Position numbers and translations under genes: made by a program | The notes under the pieces: generated by a model | The model's input: the letters and a program-made list of their open reading frames with translations, nothing else | Database searches by the model: none | Told to the model about the DNA's origin: nothing | NCBI RefSeq assembly: GCF_900108315.1 | Contig: NZ_FNVB01000003.1 | Location: 779,404 to 843,403 of the forward strand | DNA length: 64,000 bases | Source of the DNA: Saccharopolyspora kobensis | GTDB lineage: Bacteria; Actinomycetota; Actinomycetes; Mycobacteriales; Pseudonocardiaceae | Direction: 5' to 3' | Shown here: piece after piece, positions 37,661-46,786 of the stretch | Numbering within the stretch: position 1 is the first letter of the stretch | Layout of the letters: the number at the start of each line of letters is the position of its first letter

Positions 37661-40600
37661 TCAGCGCGCGGTGTGGACGTCCTCGACGTAGCGGCCGTCG
37701 GCGACCAGCGAGTCGAGCCAGGCGGTTCCGTCGCCACCAGCGCGCTCCGCGTGGATGGCCCGGAACGCCTCGCGCACGCCGGGTGCCATCCGGGTTCCGT
37801 CGCCGCAGACGTAGATCTTCGCCCCGTCGCCGAGCAGCCGCCACAGCTCATCGGCCTCGGCGGCGATGCGGTGCTGGACGAACGCCTGCCCGTCGACCGG
37901 TTCGGCGCTGAAGGCCGGGCGCATCTCCACCGCACCGGCCAGCTCGGCGGCGCGCAGCTCGGCGCTGTGCAGGTAGTCGGCGTCCGGGGCGTCGCAACCG
38001 AAGTAGCACAGCGCCGGGGCAAGCCGCTCGCCGTTCGCCGCGCGGGCGAGCCGGTCGGCGATGGCGCCGCGGAAGGGCGCCAGGCCGGTACCGGCCGAGA
38101 CCATGATCACCGGGACCTCGTGGTCGACCCGGAACGCGGCCCGGCACGGCTGGACCCGCGCGAGCACGGTGTCACCGGCGCGCACGCGGTCGAGGAATCC
38201 CGAACCGGTGCCGCGGAAGGTGCCGCGCCCCGACCGCGCGGGGGCTTCGAGCAGGGACACCATCAGGTCGACGTGGTGCGGGTCGCCGACCGGTGACGAT
38301 GAGATCGAGTAGTGGCGCGGCCGGATCGGCGGCAGCAGCTCCAGCAGCACCGGCCAGGTCAGCTGCTCGATCAGCGCGGGATTGTCCTCGACGACGTCCA
38401 GCAGAGTGCGGTGGTCCGGGTCTTCGGCCAGGGCCCGCAGGGCCTGCTGCTCGGGCGGGCACGGGTCGAGCTCGGCGAGGACGCTCAGCTGCGCGCTGGT
38501 CGGGCGGTCCTGCAGCTCGACGTGCCGGGTCAGCAGCTCGCGAACGGTCACCGGCCGGTCGACCGCGATCCCGTCCCGACGCGGCGCGATGCTGAGGACG
38601 GTGTCCAGGTCCACCCGCAGGATCCGGGCGGCGCGTTCGACCAGTGCCGGGTCGTTGGCCGGGAGCACCGTGAGGTGATCGGCGGTCCGGTAGGTCTCAC
38701 CCTCGGGCAGCTCCAGGCGCACGAAGCGCTTGGTGCGCGAGTAGCCGGGGCTGGTGAGGCTGGCGGTCTCGGTGACCGTCATCGGCGTCATGCCGTGCCG
38801 GGCGGCCAGCGCGTCCAGCGGACCACCGGTGAGCTCGGTGACGATGTGCGCGGGACTCGCGGGCTGGTCGGCGCCGACCGAGGCGGGGTCGCCGTGCTCC
38901 TGGAGCACGGCGTTGCGCAGCGCGGCGGTGAAGGCCTTGACCGCGCCGGTCAGATCGCCTGCGGCATCAGCCTCCGCGCGCTCCAGCAACCGGGTTCCGC
39001 CGAGGTCGGCCAGCCGGGCGTCGAGGTAGGTCGGGATGCGCTGGTAGGTGGCGGACCAGTTGCGGTCACCGACGCCGAGGACCGCGTAGGTGACGCCGTC
39101 GGCGGCACCGGGCTCGGCGTTGTCCAGCCAGCGGATGAACTCCGCCGCGTCATCGGTGGGCTGGCCGTTGTAGGAGGCGGCGGTGATGACGACGGGCCGG
39201 TCGGTGGGCAGTGCCCCGGTGTGGTCGTCGAGCGCGGCGGTGGCGGTGTCGCAGCCGATCTCGGCGGTCGCGTCGGCGAGCTGGGCCGAGAAGTCGCGGC
39301 AGGTCCCGTAGTTGCTGCCGTGCAGCAGCAGGACTCCGGTTCCCGGCCGCACCCGGGTGGGCAGTCCGTTGTCCGCGACGGGCGCCTCGGTGGTCCGGGC
39401 GGGCGCGGCGACGCGGTCCGCCGAAGTGCGCCGGGCCAGGGCGAGGGTCAAGCCGTCGGGCTTGATGGTGAGCGTCTGCTTGATGCGCAACTGGTAGTCG
39501 GCGTGGTCGAGCAGCCGGTAGCGGTGGACCAGCATCGCCAGCAGCATCGTGGCCTCGTGCAGCGCGAACTGCCGACCGATGCACGCGCGTTCGCCGGTCC
39601 CGAACGGCTTGAAGGCGTGCGGGGAGCGCGCCGCTTCCGCCTCGGGCGTGAAGCGGGCCGGGTCGAACAGCTCGGGGTTGTCGCCCCAGACCGGGTCCCG
39701 GTGCAGCATCGGGGTCACCACCGACGCCCACTGCCCCGCCCGCATCGGGATGCCGCCCAGCGCCGTGTCGTGGCGGGCCTGGCGCGAAAAACCCGGTGCA
39801 GGCGGGAACATCCGCAGCGTCTCGTTGAGCACCTGGCGGGTGAAGTGCAGGCGGCCGATGTCCTCGAAGGTCGGTTCCGGGTCGGGCTGGTCGCCCCACA
39901 GCTCGTCCACCTCGCGCTGCACCATCCGCAGCGCGGTGGGGTGCTTGACCAGGTTGTGCAGCGCGAAGGACAGGGTGCCGGAGGTCGTCTCGTGCCCGGC
40001 GATCAGGAAGGTGATCACCTGGTCGCGGATGTTCGCCAGGTCCAGGGTGGTGCCGTCCGATGGGTGGGTGGCGCTGAGCATCAGCCCCAGCAGGTCCTCG
40101 TCGTCCGGGGACGGTGCTCCGGGAGCGGTGCGCGCCGCGATGACCTCGTCCACCACCGAGGCGAGGAAGGCCGCGTCGGTGCGGAACGCCTCGTCGGTGC
40201 GCGAGTGGTCGGCGTCCGGGTCGCGGCTGAGCCTGGTCATCGCCCAGTGCAGGCAGCGCACCAGGGCGTCGACGAACGGGTGCGGTTCATCGCGCTCGAA
40301 CGAACCGAAGTCGAACCCGAAACCGGCCAGGCCGATGGTGTCCAGCGTCATCCGGGTCATGTCGTCGGCCACGTCGACCGGGCTGCCCGCCGCGCACCTG
40401 CGGTCCCACGCCTCGATCAGCCGGCGGGCGACGCGCAGCATCACCGGGTGGTAGGCGCGCATCGAGCCGAGTGCGAAGGCGGGCATCAGGATGTCGTGCG
40501 CCTTGGCCCAGTTGGGCTCGTCGTCGTACGCGGTGAACAGGCCGTCGTGGGCGAACTCGCGGACGTTCTCCAGCGCCGGTCCGACGGCCTTGCCGAACCG

Positions 40601-40786
40601 CTGCTCGTCGGAGAGCTCGGTCACCAGCTCCAGGCTGCTGACCAGCAGCGCGTCCTGGCCGTGCTGGCGCTGGACGAAGACCGGACCGTGCTGCCGGATC
40701 AGCCGCATCGTCCGCAGGACCGGCGTGCTGGTCGGCTCGTCGGACACGTCGACGACGGGGATACCGGGCTGGAGCAGAGCGGCCAT
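37661..40786 (-). CDS. Self-sufficient cytochrome P450-reductase fusion (CYP102/BM3 type)
   Basis: 1041 residues, nearly the 1048 of P450 BM3. P450 domain (1-460): I-helix FLIAGHETTSGTLSFAL, K-helix NETLR, heme loop FKPFGTGERACIGRQFALHE with the axial Cys. Flavodoxin domain (about 475-620): LLLHGSNYGTCRDFSAQLAD. FAD/NADPH reductase domain (about 650-1040): RPRHYSISSSPVG, VSAGTGLAPFRGAI and C-terminal DVHTAR. Such enzymes hydroxylate medium/long-chain fatty acids near the omega end using NADPH and O2. ATG at 40786 is set by homology; the open frame runs further upstream without family sequence. It is followed by an alcohol dehydrogenase and lies divergent from a PAS-LuxR regulator. Confidence 0.95.
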   Translation of the reverse strand: MAALLQPGIPVVDVSDEPTSTPVLRTMRLIRQHGPVFVQRQHGQDALLVSSLELVTELSDEQRFGKAVGPALENVREFAHDGLFTAYDDEPNWAKAHDILMPAFALGSMRAYHPVMLRVARRLIEAWDRRCAAGSPVDVADDMTRMTLDTIGLAGFGFDFGSFERDEPHPFVDALVRCLHWAMTRLSRDPDADHSRTDEAFRTDAAFLASVVDEVIAARTAPGAPSPDDEDLLGLMLSATHPSDGTTLDLANIRDQVITFLIAGHETTSGTLSFALHNLVKHPTALRMVQREVDELWGDQPDPEPTFEDIGRLHFTRQVLNETLRMFPPAPGFSRQARHDTALGGIPMRAGQWASVVTPMLHRDPVWGDNPELFDPARFTPEAEAARSPHAFKPFGTGERACIGRQFALHEATMLLAMLVHRYRLLDHADYQLRIKQTLTIKPDGLTLALARRTSADRVAAPARTTEAPVADNGLPTRVRPGTGVLLLHGSNYGTCRDFSAQLADATAEIGCDTATAALDDHTGALPTDRPVVITAASYNGQPTDDAAEFIRWLDNAEPGAADGVTYAVLGVGDRNWSATYQRIPTYLDARLADLGGTRLLERAEADAAGDLTGAVKAFTAALRNAVLQEHGDPASVGADQPASPAHIVTELTGGPLDALAARHGMTPMTVTETASLTSPGYSRTKRFVRLELPEGETYRTADHLTVLPANDPALVERAARILRVDLDTVLSIAPRRDGIAVDRPVTVRELLTRHVELQDRPTSAQLSVLAELDPCPPEQQALRALAEDPDHRTLLDVVEDNPALIEQLTWPVLLELLPPIRPRHYSISSSPVGDPHHVDLMVSLLEAPARSGRGTFRGTGSGFLDRVRAGDTVLARVQPCRAAFRVDHEVPVIMVSAGTGLAPFRGAIADRLARAANGERLAPALCYFGCDAPDADYLHSAELRAAELAGAVEMRPAFSAEPVDGQAFVQHRIAAEADELWRLLGDGAKIYVCGDGTRMAPGVREAFRAIHAERAGGDGTAWLDSLVADGRYVEDVHTAR

Positions 40787-40957
40787 GTGGGGCCAACCGC
40801 CTTTCGCGCTTGGGGAACCGCCGGGGAGAGCGGTCCCCTCCACACTCACCCCGCGCGAACCCCCGCGGCCGCCGCCGCACTGCATAATCGTGTAGTCCGT
40901 CGGTGCACCTGGGACTTGCCAAACCGACCGGAGTGCGCAACACGCAGGGAGCAGCAC

Positions 40958-41629
40958 ATGGACCCCGAGTCGTGCGGACCGCCGCACGCGGTGGACTGGC
41001 GCCGGGAAGCGATCACCTGGCGCAACCGCATGATCCTCCTGCTCGACCACCTGCCGACGCCGATCGCGCTCTGCGAGGCCGACGGCGGCATCCTGCTGGC
41101 GAACCCGGCGATGGCCGCCGAGTGGGGCCTGCTGCCGGGGCAGATGCGCGGGCGCAACGCCCTCGACTTCTTCCGGCCCCGTGCGAAGGCCCGGCTCCAC
41201 CCGATCGCCGAAGCCGTCCGGTTGCACCGCAGGTCCCGCTACCCGGTCGAGGTCAGCTGGACCCCGCCGAGCGGCGTCGAGCGCTACGGCGAGGTCGACG
41301 TCACCCCGGTCAGCGACACCGCGGACGCTCCCCCGGCCCTCATGCTGGTGCTCCGCGTCCGCGGCGAAAGAGTCGAAACATCACCGGAAGAGCCGGCGCC
41401 ACCGGCCAGCGAGATCGAAGCGCGAATCCTCGCCCTGGCAGCGGGCGGCGACACGACCGCCCGGATCGCCAAAGCGGTCGGCCTGACCGTGGACGGCGTC
41501 AACTACCACCTGGCGCAGCTCGCCCGCCGCTGGAACGTGCGAGGCAGAACGGCGTTGGTTGCACGCGCCTACGCGCTCGGCGTCCTCGACCCCGAGGCCT
41601 GGCCACCGGCTCCGACGGAACCCGCGTGA
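40958..41629 (+). CDS. PAS-LuxR-type transcriptional regulator
   Basis: 223 residues. Residues about 20-130 form a PAS-like sensor (LLLDHLPTPIALCEADGGIL, NALDFFRPRAKARLHP, RYPVEVSWTPPSG, ERYGEVDVTPVSD). Residues about 150-210 form an HTH of LuxR/GerE type (RILALAAGGDTTARIAKAVG, VDGVNYHLAQLARRWNV, RTALVARAYALG). ATG at 40958 has GGGAG 8-12 nt upstream. Divergent from the P450 fusion gene with 171 bp between them, so it probably activates or represses that operon in response to a ligand or redox state. Confidence 0.85.
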   Translation: MDPESCGPPHAVDWRREAITWRNRMILLLDHLPTPIALCEADGGILLANPAMAAEWGLLPGQMRGRNALDFFRPRAKARLHPIAEAVRLHRRSRYPVEVSWTPPSGVERYGEVDVTPVSDTADAPPALMLVLRVRGERVETSPEEPAPPASEIEARILALAAGGDTTARIAKAVGLTVDGVNYHLAQLARRWNVRGRTALVARAYALGVLDPEAWPPAPTEPA

Positions 41630-41647
41630 GCCCCGTCAGCGGGCGCA

Positions 41648-41872
41648 TCACTCGCTGAGCCCAGCGAGGAATGCGGCCCACCTGGCCCGCGAGAACACCA
41701 ACACCCGGCCCTCGGGGTCCTTCGAATCCCGAGCTGCCACAACACCATCGCCGCTGGCGACCTCGACGCAGTTTCCGGTGCGCGGCTTTCCAGGCGGTCG
41801 AACTTGCACCTCGGCTGGGTTTGACCGCGCGAAACTCCGCCGAGAGCACCGCCGGGTCGTTGACCGAATCAC
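41648..41872 (-). pseudogene. DUF397-domain remnant
   Basis: 74 codons from a GTG at 41872. The second half (GNCVEVASGDGVVAARDSKD, then GRVLVFSRARWAAFLAGLSE) is a good DUF397 domain. The first half (STTRRCSRRSFARS) is Arg/Ser-rich and unlike the family; another frame over the same bases reads NDPAVLSAEFRAVKPSRG. A frameshift near 41790-41830 is therefore likely. DUF397 proteins normally sit beside an XRE regulator, which is missing here. Confidence 0.5.
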
Positions 41873-42018
41873 GTCAAGCGCGGTTGAGCTGCACGCCCGA
41901 TTCGCGGAGCAGGTCGGCGAGGTGGCCGTCGCGGCCGGTCATGCAGTCCGGGCGTCGGGCAGGTGCGACAAGGACGCGTCCCCTGCGGAGTCGTTCGACC
42001 CGGTCGCGTGTGGAGTGC

Positions 42019-42798
42019 TCATGCGGTCTCGGCCTGAAGGGCAGGTCCGAGGAGCAGTCCACCGTCGATGACGTGCTCCGATCCCGTGATGAACGACGCG
42101 TCCGATGACGTGAGGAACAGGAGAAGCCGGGTGACGTCGGTCGGCTCTCCGAGTCGGGGGATGGCGAACGGCTCGGGTGAGTAGAAGTCGGCGATTGCCG
42201 CCGTGGCACCGGCTGCTGGTTCTCGGATGAAGGGCGTCGCGATTACGCCTGGGTGGATGGCGTTCACCCGGATGTGGTCCCGGCCGAGCTCGAGCGCCGC
42301 CGTTCGGGTCAGACCGCGCAAGGCCCACTTGCTGGCGACGTACGGCGCGTAGTGCGCCGTGCCGCCCAGGGCCATGGTGGAGGCGATGTTGACGATGGCT
42401 CCCCCTGCTGCGCGGCGCAGAGCGGGGGCCGCGATCTTGATGCCCAGGAAGGCCCCTGTGAGGTTGATGTCGAGGATGCGCGACCACGTGGCCTGGTCCG
42501 TGCTCTCGATCGTTGCGGGCGGGTTCTGAACGCCAGCGTTGTTGACGAGCACGTTCAGGGCGCCGAAGGCGCTCTCGGCCGCCAGCACAGCGGCGGACCA
42601 CGAGCTTTCGTCAGCAACGTCGAGGCGGACGAAGCGAGCGCGGGTGCCGAGCTCGTCGGCGAGAGCGGCGCCGCGTTGCGCGTCGATGCCGCCGATCACC
42701 ACATTCGCTCCCTCGGCGTGAAAGGCGCGCACGTGGCTCGCGCCCTGGCCACCGGCCCCACCCGTCACGAGCACGGTCTGGTCGTCGAAGCGGCGCAT
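42019..42798 (-). CDS. Short-chain dehydrogenase/reductase (hydroxysteroid dehydrogenase-like)
   Basis: 259 residues. Cofactor loop TGGAGGQGASHVRAF, DVAD, NNAGVQNPP, catalytic S...Y...K in NIASTMALGGTAHYAPYVAS followed by KWALRG, and HPGVIATPF. The sequence resembles bacterial 3-alpha/20-beta-hydroxysteroid dehydrogenase-like SDRs. ATG at 42798. Divergent from the TetR gene at 42944 with two matching operators in between, so it is almost certainly the TetR target. The region just downstream (41873-42018) holds no gene. Confidence 0.88.
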   Translation of the reverse strand: MRRFDDQTVLVTGGAGGQGASHVRAFHAEGANVVIGGIDAQRGAALADELGTRARFVRLDVADESSWSAAVLAAESAFGALNVLVNNAGVQNPPATIESTDQATWSRILDINLTGAFLGIKIAAPALRRAAGGAIVNIASTMALGGTAHYAPYVASKWALRGLTRTAALELGRDHIRVNAIHPGVIATPFIREPAAGATAAIADFYSPEPFAIPRLGEPTDVTRLLLFLTSSDASFITGSEHVIDGGLLLGPALQAETA

Positions 42799-42860
42799 CA
42801 GATGCTCCTCCAGTGCGTGGGTGACCGACCGGGATCATCGGCGATGGATGGCCGGTCGGT

Positions 42861-42928
42861 GGTGAGCTGGCTGACTCACCACTGCTCTGACGCTAGGCCG
42901 GCAGCGATGGTGAGTCAAGCCACTCACC
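42861..42928. promoter_or_regulatory. Two TetR operators between SDR and TetR genes
   Basis: Site 1 at 42861-42880 is GGTGAGC-TGGCTG-ACTCACC; site 2 at 42909-42928 is GGTGAGT-CAAGCC-ACTCACC, a perfect 7+6+7 dyad. Centres are 48 bp apart. The 146-bp region is shared by the two divergent genes, one site near each. Confidence 0.75.
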
Positions 42929-42943
42929 TCGTATGCTCGGCCC

Positions 42944-43588
42944 ATGAGCAGGGCCGTGACGACGTATCACCAGCGCATCGCCCAGGAGAAGCGCGCGCTG
43001 ATCTTGACGGCCGCGACCGCGCTGTTCCTCGAGTTGGGCTACGACCGGACGTCGCTGGCGCGAATCGCAGAGCGCTCGGGCGTTTCGCGGGCCACCTTGT
43101 ACAAGCAGTTTCCGAGCAAAGCCGCCCTGTTCGACGCCATGGTCACCGAGGCCTGGTCGACCGCTGACGAAGAGGATCCTCCGCCGGCAGGCAACATCGT
43201 TGACGGGCTCAGCACCATCGGTCGCCGCTACGCCGAGCTGTTGAGCCGCGCCCGGATGACCGACCTGTTCCGAATCGTCATTGCCGAGCTGCCGCGATTC
43301 CCCGAACTCGCCGATGCGCAGTTCTCGCACGGGAAGATGCCCTACTTCGAGTCCGTGCGCAGCTACCTGCTGGCCGAGCACGAGGCGGGCACGGTGCGGG
43401 TCGAAGACGTGGATCTCGCGGCCACCCAGTTCCTGGGCATGATCTCCAACTACGTCTTCTGGCCGACGCTCCTGGTGCCGGGCTGGGAGGTGAGCGCCGA
43501 ACGCGTCGCTCAGGTAGTCGACGAGGCCGTCCGCACCATCGCCGCCCGGTACGCCGCGACTGGCCCAGCGACGTCCACCGACGACTGA
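42944..43588 (+). CDS. TetR/AcrR family regulator
   Basis: 214 residues. The HTH (about 15-62) reads LTAATALFLELGYDRTSLAR, then VSRATLYKQFPSKAALFDAM. The C-terminal domain is of the AcrR C type (PTLLVPGWEVSAERVAQVVD). ATG at 42944. Divergent from an SDR gene, with two GGTGAGY-N6-ACTCACC operators between, one 16 bp before its start. Autorepression and repression of the SDR are expected. Confidence 0.93.
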   Translation: MSRAVTTYHQRIAQEKRALILTAATALFLELGYDRTSLARIAERSGVSRATLYKQFPSKAALFDAMVTEAWSTADEEDPPPAGNIVDGLSTIGRRYAELLSRARMTDLFRIVIAELPRFPELADAQFSHGKMPYFESVRSYLLAEHEAGTVRVEDVDLAATQFLGMISNYVFWPTLLVPGWEVSAERVAQVVDEAVRTIAARYAATGPATSTDD

Positions 43589-43799
43589 GTCCCGCCGCCA
43601 CCAGAAGTGCCGACGACTGCGCAATCGAGACCCTCGGCACCAAGGGCGTTCGCGAGCATCCCGGGGCGGACACCGAAAGAGGGAGCTTCGACGTGTTCGC
43701 CCCACCTCGATCGGCCTGGCATCAGCACGGCCCCTCAGCAGCAGGCCCGAACGTGCACCCCGGCGTCGTCTGGTCCGCACGGGGTGGGCGTGGTGGTCG
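43589..43799. other. 211-bp spacer without a convincing gene
   Basis: Short open frames on both strands lack family features or good ribosome sites. It separates the TetR gene from the 3' end of the next SDR. Confidence 0.4.
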
Positions 43800-44810
43800 T
43801 CATCGCCACCGGGCTGCTCGCTGGACTCTCCCCGACCTGGTCGACGAGGACTGGCCGCGGGATGACCGAGCGGTCGGGAATGAGGTGCGGGTGAGGGTTT
43901 CGGAGATCTGCCAGATTCGTTCGGCGTCGGACTCGCTGCGAAGCCGGGAGTAGAGCGCCTGTTCGGCGGGCGCGCCGGACAGGTGTCCGAGGCCGCTGGG
44001 CCCGTACAGCCGCTCGCCGCGCGCATCCGGGGAGGTCGCGGCGAAAAGCGCCGGGAGCAGCGCCGTCTCGACCGTTCCGAAGAGGACGCCGCGACCGGCG
44101 AGGGCGCGGATGACGCGCACGCCGGCGGTGTCTCGTGCCCGGCCGAGTTCGGGGCGCGCGGCCAGGAGGCTGGTGGGGGCGACGCCGGGGTGGGCGAGGT
44201 TGCTGGTGATGCCCCAGCCCTCGGCCCGGCTGCGCCGGTCCAGCTCCAGGCCGAACAGCCCGAACGCGATCTTGGACTGGCTGTAGGCGCGTTGGCCGTG
44301 GTAGGAGCGCTCCCAGTTCAGGTCGTCCCAGTTGATGGCGTGCCGGTTGGCGGCGACGCTGATCTGCGAGGTCACGCGCGCACGGCCCGCGCGCAGCAGG
44401 GGCAGCAGGTGGGCGACGAGGGCGAAGTGGCCCAGGTGGTTGCTGCCGAACTGCAGCTCGAACCCGTCGGCTGTGGTCTGCCGGTCCGGCGGGGTCATCA
44501 CACCGGCGTTGTTGATGAGGATGTGGATCGGGCGGTTCTCCTCGCGCAGCGCCGCTCCCAGTGCGGCGACCGAGGCCAGCGACGAGAGGTCGAGGTCGCG
44601 CAGGGACACGGCCGCTTGCGGGTGCTGCTGCTCGATCCTCGCGATCGCCGCTTCTCCCTTGCGGCGGTTGCGGACGGGCATGACGACCTCGGCACCGGCG
44701 GCGGACAGGCGAGCGGCCAGGCCCAGACCGACCCCGTCGCTGGCTCCGGTGACGACGGCGAGCTTCCCGGAGAGGTCGGCAACGGTGATGTCCGGTCGGG
44801 TGCGTGCCAT
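43800..44810 (-). CDS. Short-chain dehydrogenase (retinol dehydrogenase-like)
   Basis: 336 residues, longer than classical SDRs because of a substrate-binding C-terminus typical of the retinol-dehydrogenase/protochlorophyllide-reductase-like group. [15 protein letters not shown] cofactor loop, [22 protein letters not shown], catalytic [14 protein letters not shown]. The last 25 residues ([20 protein letters not shown]) are unusual Ser/Arg-rich tail and may come from a 3' frameshift. ATG at 44810 with GGAGCAG upstream. Divergent from an XRE regulator. Confidence 0.87.
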   Translation of the reverse strand: MARTRPDITVADLSGKLAVVTGASDGVGLGLAARLSAAGAEVVMPVRNRRKGEAAIARIEQQHPQAAVSLRDLDLSSLASVAALGAALREENRPIHILINNAGVMTPPDRQTTADGFELQFGSNHLGHFALVAHLLPLLRAGRARVTSQISVAANRHAINWDDLNWERSYHGQRAYSQSKIAFGLFGLELDRRSRAEGWGITSNLAHPGVAPTSLLAARPELGRARDTAGVRVIRALAGRGVLFGTVETALLPALFAATSPDARGERLYGPSGLGHLSGAPAEQALYSRLRSESDAERIWQISETLTRTSFPTARSSRGQSSSTRSGRVQRAARWR

Positions 44811-44837
44811 GTGCTGCTCCTGGTTCCGTTGGGAGGT

Positions 44838-44893
44838 GATCCCAGGCTGCGCCCGTTCCGCGGGGACATCCACGGCCTCCCGATCCCAGGCTG
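44838..44893. promoter_or_regulatory. Direct repeat in SDR/XRE divergent region
   Basis: GATCCCAGGCTG occurs at 44838-44849 and 44882-44893, start-to-start 44 bp (about four helical turns), in the region between the SDR and the XRE gene. Candidate binding sites for the XRE protein. Confidence 0.4.
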
Positions 44894-44983
44894 GCCGCGA
44901 CCGGAAGGGGGATCGGTGATCCGAGGCAGCCGTCCGGCACCGGTGGCAGGATGAACGGCGCCGGCACCGGGGAGGAAGCAGCT

Positions 44984-45817
44984 GTGATCGATCGAGCCGG
45001 GCTCGCCGGGTTCCTGCGGCACCGCCGCGAGTCGCTCCAGCCCGAAGACGTCGGCCTCCCGCACGGGCAGCGGCGCAGAACCGCCGGCCTGCGCCGCGAG
45101 GAGGTCGCCGCGCTCTGCCACATCTCCGCCGACTACTACAGCCGGCTCGAACGGGAGCGCGGACCGCACCCGTCCGAGCAGATGATCGCCTCGATCGCGC
45201 AGGGCCTGCACCTGTCGCTCGACGAGCGCGACCACCTGTTCCGCCTCGCCGGGCACAACCCGCCGGCCAGAGACGCGACCAGCGAGCACATCGGTCCCGG
45301 GCTGCTGCGCATCTTCGACCGGCTCACCGACACCCCCGCCGAAATCGTCACCGAGCTCGGCGAGACGCTCCGGCAGACGCCGCTCGGGGTCGCGCTCACC
45401 GGGGACACCACGAGGTACACCGGCCCGGCCCGCAGCATCGGCTACCGGTGGTTCACCGACCCGGCCACCCGGGCCCGCTACCACCCCGACGACCACGCGC
45501 TGCACTCCCGCGTCTTCGCCGCCGGGCTGCGCAAGCTCGTCACACTCCGCGGGCCGGGATCACGGCCCGCGCAGCTCATGGAACTGCTGCTCGCCCAGAG
45601 CGAAGAATTCCGCACCGTCTGGGAGGAGCACGAGATCGGCATCGGCCACAGCGGCGTCAAGCGCTACGCGCACCCGGAAGTCGGCGCCCTGGAGCTGAAC
45701 TGCCAGACGCTCCTCGACCCCGATCAATCGCACGTGCTCCTCGTCTACACCGCCGCCCCCGGCAGCGAGAGCTACGAGAAGCTGCAGCTCCTCTCGGCCA
45801 TCGCCCCGAACGCCTGA
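44984..45817 (+). CDS. XRE-family regulator with MmyB-like ligand domain
   Basis: 277 residues. The N-terminal HTH (about 5-75) has the actinobacterial signature [20 protein letters not shown] with ERGPHPSEQ. The C-terminal MmyB-like PAS-type domain (about 105-270) carries [20 protein letters not shown] and LEEHE-like helices, a domain proposed to bind fatty acids. GTG at 44984 is chosen for the GGGGAGG located 8 nt upstream; ATG at 44951 is in frame. These regulators typically control the divergent SDR, as expected here. Confidence 0.9.
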   Translation: MIDRAGLAGFLRHRRESLQPEDVGLPHGQRRRTAGLRREEVAALCHISADYYSRLERERGPHPSEQMIASIAQGLHLSLDERDHLFRLAGHNPPARDATSEHIGPGLLRIFDRLTDTPAEIVTELGETLRQTPLGVALTGDTTRYTGPARSIGYRWFTDPATRARYHPDDHALHSRVFAAGLRKLVTLRGPGSRPAQLMELLLAQSEEFRTVWEEHEIGIGHSGVKRYAHPEVGALELNCQTLLDPDQSHVLLVYTAAPGSESYEKLQLLSAIAPNA

Positions 45818-45909
45818 CCGGCGAGGACAGACCGCGTGACAGCGGTGTGAGGGCGATTTGGCACCGACAAGGGGAAGGCTCGGCGGCTCCGGACGAAGGA
45901 GGTAGTCGG

Positions 45910-46083
45910 ATGATGTCCGTCGAGCTGTTCGCCCCCAAGGGTTCGCTCAGCACCGATCAGCGGCGGCAGGTGGCCGAGCTGCTGGGCTCTCCGGGCGAGT
46001 TCGCACGGTTTCAGCCGCGGCGTACGGCGCGGCGATCAGCGTCCGAGACCGGGTGCTCGACATCGGTTGCGGCACCGGGCTGA
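45910..46083 (+). pseudogene. 5' fragment of frameshifted methyltransferase
   Basis: ATG at 45910 has an excellent AAGGAGG 7 nt upstream and reads MMSVELFAPKGSLSTDQRRQ onward for 57 codons before a stop. The tail of this frame is Arg-rich. The methyltransferase sequence (AAYGAAISVRDRVLDIGCGT) continues in another frame from about 46014. A small indel between about 45990 and 46030 would join the two. Confidence 0.55.
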
Positions 46084-46739
46084 CGACCCGGGTCGCCGCG
46101 CGGCGAGCACATCGCGGGCGGGCCGTCGGTGTCGACCTCTCCGCACCGATGCTCGACCGCGCACGCCGCGCCGCAGCCGCCGAGAGCATCGGCAACGTGC
46201 TCTTCGAGCAGACCGACGCCCAAGTCCACCCGTTCCCGCCGCGGGCGTTCGACGTGGCGATCAGCCAGGCGGGAGTGGTGTTCTTCGGCGATCCTGTCGC
46301 CGCGTTCGCCAACATCGCCCGCGCGCTGCGGCCCGGGGCCCGGTTGGCCTTCGTCTGCCACCGGGAACCCGCCGCCGAGGTGCGGGCGATCTTCGCCGCG
46401 CTGGCAGCGCACGTCCCTGTGCCGGGGATGCGGGAGCAAGCGACCGGTGTAGCGGACTTCGCCGATCCCGAGCACATCCGCGCGGTGCTCACCGCCGCCG
46501 GTTTCGAGCGGATGGCCGTCACCGGGATCGAGGTGCCGAGCGTCGTCGGCAGGAACTCCGCTGAAGCCGCGGACTTCCTGCTCGCGGGCCAGCTGGGCCC
46601 GATGACCCGCAACGCGGCCCCGCACGCCGTCGACGACGCGCGGCAAGCGGTCATCTCGGTTCTCCTCGCCTGCGAGAGCGAGGGCATCGTGCGACTTCCC
46701 GCTCGCGGTTGGCTGGTCACGGCGCGAACGTCCGCGTGA
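46053..46739 (+). CDS. Class I SAM-dependent methyltransferase (5' end lost by frameshift)
   Basis: 228 residues open from the GTG at 46053. Motif I is VLDIGCGTGLTTRVAARRAH, motif II GVDLSAPMLDRARRAA, motif III FDVAISQAGVVFFGDPVAAF, motif IV ARALRPGARLAFV, followed by a lid region. The true translation start is probably 45910, where the only good ribosome site lies, but that frame does not continue into this one. So the protein is either made from an internal GTG without its N-terminal helices or not at all. Sequencing error is the alternative. Likely a small-molecule methyltransferase. Confidence 0.7.
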   Translation: MLDIGCGTGLTTRVAARRAHRGRAVGVDLSAPMLDRARRAAAAESIGNVLFEQTDAQVHPFPPRAFDVAISQAGVVFFGDPVAAFANIARALRPGARLAFVCHREPAAEVRAIFAALAAHVPVPGMREQATGVADFADPEHIRAVLTAAGFERMAVTGIEVPSVVGRNSAEAADFLLAGQLGPMTRNAAPHAVDDARQAVISVLLACESEGIVRLPARGWLVTARTSA

Positions 46740-46786
46740 GCACCAGTCCACTTCGGACGTCATGGCGGATCACCCGGTCGCGGTCG

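Noticed and set aside
36578..40786. P450 fusion plus ADH as part of the NRPS/PKS cluster
   Set aside because: More than 8 kb away, separated by a LacI catabolic operon and a pseudogene, and with its own divergent regulator.
38312..40957. A long plus-strand open frame antisense to the P450 fusion, running into the PAS-LuxR gene
   Set aside because: Only the part after 40958 encodes recognisable protein; the rest mirrors the P450-reductase gene.
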